Shown here: piece by piece, positions 7,835 through 11,913 of the stretch
Position numbering within the stretch: position 1 is the stretch's first letter
Layout of the letters: every line of letters starts with the position of its first letter
From: Actinomycetota bacterium
GTDB taxonomy: Bacteria > Actinomycetota > Actinomycetes > Nanopelagicales > Nanopelagicaceae
NCBI GenBank assembly: GCA_009699645.1
Contig: WLNU01000028.1
Location: 1 to 11,913 of the forward strand
Reading direction: 5' to 3'
Length of the DNA: 11,913 nucleotides
Made by a program: the position numbers and the translations under genes
The notes under the pieces: model-generated
The model's database searches: none
The model's input: only the letters and a program-made list of their open reading frames with translations
Told to the model about the DNA's origin: nothing

Positions 7835-9058
7835 TTACGCTGTTTTCACCGGCATTTTCATATCTTTAACACCTGGGACAAGTAAAACTAGAAGACAAAC
7901 AACGAGATGAAAAACTGAGGCGCCGATTAAAAACTCCTTCTCCCCAAAGAGAGTTACCGCAGGACCTACCAAGACCATGCCGAGCGGCATCAAACCCGCC
8001 GAGCCCATGTGGTCGATACTAAAAACCCGACCCTGTAATTCGCGTGGGACTTCGCGTTGGATCGCCGAGTTCCAGAACGCCTCCCATGGACCGACTGAAA
8101 AACCAGCAAGTAGATATGCAAGAACTACAAAGGATTGCGAAATTGGAAATGCTAGTGCGAGCGTCGTAATCACAAGGAGCATCCAAACAAGTACGCAGAA
8201 GCGACCTTGATGCTTGATCTTGAGTTTGATACAGGCGATGGCAGAAATTACGCCACCGATTGAAAAAGCTGCCGCCGAGAGCGCAAATGCTGTGTTGGTT
8301 CCAAACTCGCGCCGGGTTATAACCGGGAGCAAGACAGTTTCTGCAGCTAGCACCACCATTAATTGAATTGAAGCCATGGCTATCATCGCCCCGATCCATG
8401 GGATCTCTAAGACTGTTCGCAACCCTTCGCGCATTTCAACCATAAAAGGCTCACGGACTTTCTTATCCGAGTTGATATCCTCTTTTATTTGGATAAGAAA
8501 ATATGTTCCCACGGCAAATGCGATAGCGGTAAAAAGAAATGTCAGCCGCCCTCCAATTAAAAAGACTGAAACTCCCCCGATTCCAGGGCCGATGATTGTC
8601 GCTGATCTGATAACGATTCCACGGGCAACATTTCCCGCGGGTAGTTTCTCATCAGGCAACAGCGAGGGCATGATCGCACTGGCCGATGCCATTCCAAATG
8701 CATCACCGATTCCCATTAAGAAAACAGCTAAGGCCAATAAAATATGAGGAAGTTTTGGGGCTGAGATAAAAACCATTCCAAATACAATAATTGCACGAAA
8801 TAGATCAGCCACAATCATTACCTGCTTGCGCGGTAAGCGATCAGACCACACACCAGCAAAAGGTGAAAAGAGAACTGCGGCTAATACACGAGCACCGAGA
8901 ATCAAGCCAAGGGATGTAGCAGTGCCACCTGCATCTAAGACTGTTACAGCAAGTGCAATTGGAAATGCCGATGCACCTAAGACAAATATTGTGGTGTTAA
9001 ACCAAAAGAGACGGTATCCCTTATATGACCACAGGGAGCCCGCCTCAAATAGCTTCAT
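7835..9058 (-). CDS. MFS family efflux-type transporter
   Basis: A 407-residue integral membrane protein of the major facilitator superfamily, probably an exporter driven by proton exchange. About 12 hydrophobic segments are visible, in two halves joined by a polar loop at about 190-215. The loop 2-3 motif A reads GVWSDRLPRK (69-78). The second half carries QREVPRELQGRV (334-345) followed by a Gly-rich helix MPLGMVLVGP, typical of the MFS_3/EntS-like group. The substrate cannot be told. The ATG is nine bases after the clpP2 stop with no Shine-Dalgarno; TAGTAT sits six bases upstream. It separates clpP2 from clpX. A transporter at this place is also known in Mycobacterium tuberculosis (Rv2459, recalled), so the position may be old rather than a recent insertion. 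No sign of transfer was seen. Confidence 0.9.
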   Translation of the reverse strand: MKLFEAGSLWSYKGYRLFWFNTTIFVLGASAFPIALAVTVLDAGGTATSLGLILGARVLAAVLFSPFAGVWSDRLPRKQVMIVADLFRAIIVFGMVFISAPKLPHILLALAVFLMGIGDAFGMASASAIMPSLLPDEKLPAGNVARGIVIRSATIIGPGIGGVSVFLIGGRLTFLFTAIAFAVGTYFLIQIKEDINSDKKVREPFMVEMREGLRTVLEIPWIGAMIAMASIQLMVVLAAETVLLPVITRREFGTNTAFALSAAAFSIGGVISAIACIKLKIKHQGRFCVLVWMLLVITTLALAFPISQSFVVLAYLLAGFSVGPWEAFWNSAIQREVPRELQGRVFSIDHMGSAGLMPLGMVLVGPAVTLFGEKEFLIGASVFHLVVCLLVLLVPGVKDMKMPVKTA

Positions 9059-9064
9059 GAATAG

Positions 9065-9070
9065 ATACTA
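9065..9070 (-). promoter_or_regulatory. Possible -10 element for the MFS gene
   Basis: TAGTAT (TANNNT) contains the TAG stop of clpP2 and ends exactly six bases before the MFS ATG. No Shine-Dalgarno and no good -35 are visible. The spacing equals that at clpX and ndk. Confidence 0.35.
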
Positions 9071-9694
9071 CTTAACTGGCTTGGCCTTTCGAGAAGCCAA
9101 TACCTGATCAATAATTCCGTATTCAACTGCTTCAGCAGCCGTCAGTATCTTGTCACGCTCGATATCTTTCTCGATTTCAGCTGCAGACTTAACAACGTGG
9201 CGCGCAAGAAGCTCTTCTTGCAAACGCGCAATACGTGCAATCTCTTTGGCTTGAATCTCAACATCAGATGCCTGCCCGCCACCCTCAGATGATGGTTGGT
9301 GAATCAAGATGCGTGAGTGCTCGAGGGCATAACGCTTTCCCTTTGCACCCCCTGCAAGGATCACAGCTGCAGCAGAGGCGGCCTGGCCTAAACAGATTGT
9401 GCTGATATCGGGGCGAACAAACTGCATCGTGTCATAAATTGCGGTGAGGGCGGTAAATGATCCACCAGGTGAGTTAATGTAGATCATGATGTCGCGATCT
9501 GGATCCATAGATTCCAGTGTCAATAACTGTGCCATTACATCATTGGCAACGGTGTCATCGATGGGCTGGCCCATAAAGATAATGCGCTCTTCAAATAGCT
9601 TCGTGTATGGATCAAGGCGCTTAAAACCGTAAGCGGTCTTTTCTTCAATAGTTGGAAGAACGTAGCGAGAGGTAATCTCTTGGATGTGCTTCAT
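9068..9694 (-). CDS. clpP2: ATP-dependent Clp protease proteolytic subunit ClpP2
   Basis: One of the two serine peptidase rings of the actinobacterial ClpP1P2 barrel, acting with ClpX or ClpC. The 208 residues carry the catalytic triad Ser107 (in GQAASAAA), His132 (in ILIHQPS) and Asp181 (in IERDK), plus the oxyanion region YINSPGGSF (72-80). The insert after HQP ([10 protein letters not shown]) and the strings LFEERIIF and SMDPDRDI mark the ClpP2 type. Residues 10-14, RYVLP, match the mature N-terminus (RYILP) that I recall for mycobacterial ClpP2, so residues 1-9 are probably a propeptide. The ATG overlaps the clpP1 stop as TAATG and has a strong GGAGG nine bases upstream inside clpP1, pointing to tight coupling and matched amounts. 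Confidence 0.97.
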   Translation of the reverse strand: MKHIQEITSRYVLPTIEEKTAYGFKRLDPYTKLFEERIIFMGQPIDDTVANDVMAQLLTLESMDPDRDIMIYINSPGGSFTALTAIYDTMQFVRPDISTICLGQAASAAAVILAGGAKGKRYALEHSRILIHQPSSEGGGQASDVEIQAKEIARIARLQEELLARHVVKSAAEIEKDIERDKILTAAEAVEYGIIDQVLASRKAKPVK

Positions 9695-10341
9695 TATGCT
9701 TTTCCTCCAAATACTTGACCATCAGATGTTGCAATGTGATCAATGAAGCCGTATGCCTTTGCATCTTCGGCATTAAACCAGTTATCGCGATCTGAATCGA
9801 TAAGAATCTTTTCAAGTGTTTGACCCGTGTGCTTAGCGTTTATTTCAGAGAGTGTGCGCTTAATAATCGCCATCTGTTCAGCCTGGATACGAATATCAGT
9901 TGCAGTTCCACCAATGCCACCCAGTGGTTGGTGCATCAAGATGCGCGCATTAGGAGTTGCATATCGCTTGCCAGGGGCACCTGCAGTAAGTAAGAACTGA
10001 CCCATTGATGCCGCGATTCCCATTCCAACAGTTGCAATATCGTTCTTGACGTATTGCATGGTGTCGTAGATAGCCATGCCGGCGGTAACAGAGCCACCAG
10101 GTGAGTTAACGTATAGATAAATATCTTTGTTTGAATCCTCGGCCGCTAATAGCAAAATCTGCGCGCAGATTGCATTTGCCATATCGTCGCGTACTTCTCC
10201 GGCAAGGAAGATAATGCGCTCGCGAAGCAAGCGGTTATAGACCTGGTCATCTAAGCCGATCATTCCAACGCTCGATGAGCGAGCCTGAATTTCTCCAGCT
10301 TGTGGGTTAAGAAAATCCACGTGTGTTCCTTCCAGTTGCAT
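9694..10341 (-). CDS. clpP1: ATP-dependent Clp protease proteolytic subunit ClpP1
   Basis: The second peptidase subunit of the ClpP1P2 complex. With the ATG at 10339-10341 it has 215 residues; catalytic Ser112 (GIAASMGQ), His137 (ILMHQPLGG) and Asp186 (DSDRDNW) are all present, with [12 protein letters not shown] in the oxyanion region. [15 protein letters not shown] marks the ClpP1 type. The frame continues upstream to a TTG at 10366-10368 (224 residues), but the ATG is preferred: AGGT lies seven bases before it, and TAGCCT, a possible -10, lies between the two. The N-terminus before RSSSVGM is about 20 residues, longer than the short propeptide known for mycobacterial ClpP1. It is 126 bases downstream of tig, the largest gap in the window, and shares a one-base overlap with clpP2. 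Confidence 0.96.
   Translation of the reverse strand: MQLEGTHVDFLNPQAGEIQARSSSVGMIGLDDQVYNRLLRERIIFLAGEVRDDMANAICAQILLLAAEDSNKDIYLYVNSPGGSVTAGMAIYDTMQYVKNDIATVGMGIAASMGQFLLTAGAPGKRYATPNARILMHQPLGGIGGTATDIRIQAEQMAIIKRTLSEINAKHTGQTLEKILIDSDRDNWFNAEDAKAYGFIDHIATSDGQVFGGKA
9704..9708 (-). promoter_or_regulatory. Shine-Dalgarno of clpP2 within clpP1
   Basis: GGAGG lies nine bases before the clpP2 ATG, within the last codons of clpP1. Together with the TAATG stop/start overlap it explains how both subunits can be made at similar rates from one message. Confidence 0.8.
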
Positions 10342-10358
10342 GTTTATTACCTGTAGTG

Positions 10359-10364
10359 AGGCTA
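10359..10364 (-). promoter_or_regulatory. Possible -10 element for clpP1P2
   Basis: TAGCCT (TANNNT) would place the transcript start about 11 bases before the clpP1 ATG, with the weak ribosome site AGGT at the 5' end. No convincing -35 was found. It would put the alternative TTG start upstream of the message. Confidence 0.25.
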
Positions 10365-10422
10365 ACAATGTTGTGCGCTAAATGCTTCCCAATTTGCTGG
10401 AAAAGGAGCGTGAGATGGGTGA

Positions 10423-10440
10423 TGTTCGCTTAGGGCTAAA
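10423..10440. promoter_or_regulatory. ClgR-like operator upstream of clpP1P2
   Basis: The plus-strand bases TGTTCGCTTAGGGCTAAA match the recalled ClgR consensus WNNWCGCYNANRGCGWWS at 12 of 14 informative positions; the misses are the last base of GCG and the final S. It also nearly fits the Streptomyces form GTTCGC-N5-GCG. ClgR is the known activator of clpP1P2 and other protease genes in actinobacteria. The box lies 82-99 bases upstream of the ATG and overlaps a short inverted repeat. Confidence 0.5.
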
Positions 10441-10467
10441 GCCCTTGGGGCAAAAAGCAATAAGTGA

Positions 10468-11763
10468 TTAAGCCTCGTCGACTAGATCAGCGGGTGCGGC
10501 CTGTGGGCGCAGCGCCTGAAGATCGATCATATTGCCAGATGCATCCTTAACAGTGATGCGCTCTAACACCGATGCCAACGCCTTTGCACGAGTTACCTCT
10601 GAAACTAGCTGTGCAATCTGGCCAGCCTTTTGTAACTCTTGTGCAAACTGCTCTGGCGGCATTCCATATCGCTGTGAGGTGCGAACCAAGTACTCAGTTA
10701 ACTCCAGTTCGGTAATTTGAATATCTTCAGCCTGCACGATTGCATCGAGTAAGAAATCTGATTTCAGAGATGAACGAACCTGGCCATCGACCTCTGCGCG
10801 GTGTTCAGCATCTTCACTACGGCCTTCACCTTCAAGGTGGTCGGCTACTTCGAGTTCAACCAAACTATCTGGTACTGGAATATCTAAATCTGCGAGTAAT
10901 TTCTTGATTAAAAGATCGCGAGCCTGTGTTCCCTGCTCCATTTTCTTAACGCGGCCAAGGCGCACAACAAAATCTGCCTTTAGCTCTGCCAATGTATCGA
11001 ACTCAGATGCCAGCTTTGCAAATGCATCATCTACTGGTGGCAGCTCGCGCTCTTTAACTGCCTTAACAGTGGCTTGAACTTCTCCCTTTTCACCTTCGGC
11101 CTGCCCAACTAGTTGAGTCTCAAACTTCTTTGTCTCCCCTGCAGACATACCGATCAAGGCATCGTCTAGACCATCAATCATGCGATCTGAACCAACTTCG
11201 TAAGAAATATCATTTGCCTGTCCACCATCAACTAATTCACCCTTGATAAATGCCTCCAAATCTAAGGTTGCAAAATCTCCCTTAGCTACTGCGCGCTCAA
11301 CGCTCGTTAATGTTCCAAAGCGTGTTCGAAGCTCTTCAACCTGCTCATCGACATCGGCATCTGAGACAACAAGGTCTTCAACTTCAATGGTGATGGATGA
11401 AAAATCTGGCAGCTTTACTTCAGGTCGAACATCAACTTCGACCGTAAATAAAAGCTTTTCATTATCAACAAACTCTTTAACATCAACGACTGGACGACCA
11501 AGAACGGCTACAGAGTGCTCACGAGCTGCCTTGCCATAGAAATCTGGAAGCGCTGCATTAATCGCCTCATCTAATACCGTGCCACGTCCAACGCGCTGAT
11601 CGATCATCGCCGCCGGAACTTTTCCTTTACGGAATCCTGGAATGTTGACCTGTGTTGCAACCTTCTTATAGGCATCGGCTACATGTGAACTCATCTCACT
11701 GAATTCAACTTCTATATCAAGACGAACGCGAGTTGGAGAGAGTGTCTCGATGGTGCTTTTCAC
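10468..11763 (-). CDS. tig: Trigger factor (ribosome-bound chaperone, peptidyl-prolyl isomerase)
   Basis: Trigger factor docks at the ribosome exit tunnel and shields nascent chains. The 431 residues are of family length. The N-terminal ribosome-binding domain holds the signature GFRKGKVP (43-50). An FKBP-type isomerase domain follows at about 160-240 (KGDFATLDLEAF to VKAVKERELPP), and the rest is the helical chaperone domain, ending in an acidic tail DLVDEA. The start is a GTG at 11761-11763 with AGGAG five bases upstream. It lies 38 bases after tRNA-Pro and upstream of clpP1P2, the order known from other actinobacteria. No strong terminator separates it from either neighbour, so read-through from the tRNA and into clpP1P2 is possible. 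Confidence 0.96.
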   Translation of the reverse strand: MKSTIETLSPTRVRLDIEVEFSEMSSHVADAYKKVATQVNIPGFRKGKVPAAMIDQRVGRGTVLDEAINAALPDFYGKAAREHSVAVLGRPVVDVKEFVDNEKLLFTVEVDVRPEVKLPDFSSITIEVEDLVVSDADVDEQVEELRTRFGTLTSVERAVAKGDFATLDLEAFIKGELVDGGQANDISYEVGSDRMIDGLDDALIGMSAGETKKFETQLVGQAEGEKGEVQATVKAVKERELPPVDDAFAKLASEFDTLAELKADFVVRLGRVKKMEQGTQARDLLIKKLLADLDIPVPDSLVELEVADHLEGEGRSEDAEHRAEVDGQVRSSLKSDFLLDAIVQAEDIQITELELTEYLVRTSQRYGMPPEQFAQELQKAGQIAQLVSEVTRAKALASVLERITVKDASGNMIDLQALRPQAAPADLVDEA

Positions 11764-11768
11764 AGATG

Positions 11769-11773
11769 CTCCT
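11769..11773 (-). promoter_or_regulatory. Shine-Dalgarno of tig
   Basis: AGGAG, five bases (CATCT) before the GTG of tig. This supports GTG as the true start; no competing ATG lies in frame nearby. Confidence 0.7.
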
Positions 11774-11801
11774 AAATAAGTTACGAACTACGAGAGTGAA
11801 C

Positions 11802-11877
11802 TGGTCGGGGCGGGGAGATTCGAACTCCCGGTCTCCTGCTCCCAAAGCAGGCGCGCTAGCCACTACGCTACGCCCCG
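11802..11877 (-). tRNA. tRNA-Pro, anticodon TGG, CCA encoded
   Basis: The minus strand folds into a full 76-base cloverleaf. The acceptor stem CGGGGCG pairs with CGCCCCG, followed by A73 and an encoded CCA (11802-11804). The D stem is GCGT/GCGC with an eight-base loop, the anticodon stem CCTGC/GCAGG, the loop TTTGGGA, the variable region five bases, and the T stem GGGAG/CTCCC with loop TTCGAAT. The anticodon TGG (11842-11844) reads proline CCA and, by wobble, other CCN codons. It is followed by tig after 38 bases with no terminator seen. Confidence 0.97.
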
Positions 11878-11891
11878 AGGCGCAATGCAGG

Positions 11892-11897
11892 AGTCTA
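11892..11897 (-). promoter_or_regulatory. Possible -10 element of the tRNA-Pro promoter
   Basis: TAGACT (TANNNT) lies 14 bases before the mature tRNA 5' end, a reasonable place for a tRNA promoter with a short 5' leader. The -35 region would fall at or beyond the window edge, so it cannot be judged. Confidence 0.35.
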
Positions 11898-11913
11898 GAC
11901 GAGATTTCACTCA

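Noticed and set aside
8019..8399. 126-residue minus-strand open frame inside the MFS gene
   Set aside because: It lies in another frame of a gene with clear membrane-transporter motifs and has no family signature of its own.
8415..8428. GTTCGC followed by a TTCGCG run, considered as a third ClgR-like box
   Set aside because: It lies inside the MFS coding region and fails the YNANRG extension shared by the two intergenic boxes.
7835..9058. MFS gene as a recent horizontal insertion
   Set aside because: Base composition looks like the neighbours, no repeats or mobile-element traces flank it, and a transporter at the same place is recalled in mycobacteria.
10386..10403. Imperfect inverted repeat TTCCCA-ATTTGC-TGGAAA in the clpP1-tig gap, considered as an operator
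   Set aside because: Only five of six arm positions pair, no second copy was seen in the window, and no known factor is suggested.

Overview
The window reads as a compact chromosomal segment of an actinobacterium. The evidence is gene content and order: tRNA-Pro, trigger factor, paired clpP genes of the actinobacterial ClpP1/ClpP2 types, clpX, valS, folC, a DUF4233 membrane protein, ndk, then mreB and mreC. Most of this order is the one I recall from Mycobacterium and relatives. Base composition looks mid-40s percent G+C by eye, low for the phylum. About 97% of the window is gene (roughly 340 non-genic bases in total, counted from my start choices). That suggests a genome-streamlined lineage such as the freshwater acI/Nanopelagicales group (Ca. 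Planktophila type). The lineage is an inference; only the phylum is well supported.

Everything is on the minus strand, so transcription runs from the high-coordinate end to the low end. In that order: tRNA-Pro(TGG) at 11802-11877; tig (trigger factor) 10468-11763; a 126-base gap with regulatory signals; clpP1 9694-10341; clpP2 9068-9694; an MFS transporter 7835-9058; a 72-base gap with a promoter-like region; clpX 6476-7762; valS 3884-6460; folC 2541-3887; DUF4233 2209-2544; ndk 1777-2196; mreB 722-1759; and mreC 1-709, cut by the window edge. No stretch over 300 bases lacks a gene. I see no insertion sequence, CRISPR array, phage gene, pseudogene or convincing intrinsic terminator.

Functionally the right half is protein quality control: trigger factor meets nascent chains, and ClpX with the ClpP1P2 peptidase degrades proteins. 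The middle holds translation and folate housekeeping (ValRS, FolC), then nucleotide balance (Ndk). The left end begins the cell-shape cluster (MreB/MreC).

The interesting layer is regulatory. First, two similar ClgR-like boxes sit upstream of clpP1 and of clpX, the genes whose products must work together. Second, genes lacking a Shine-Dalgarno (clpX, MFS, ndk, and valS offset by one base) carry a TANNNT hexamer 6-7 bases before the start codon, as expected for leaderless mRNAs. Genes with a good Shine-Dalgarno (mreB, clpP2, tig) do not. I found no convincing undescribed enzyme system; the coding content is ordinary core genome.
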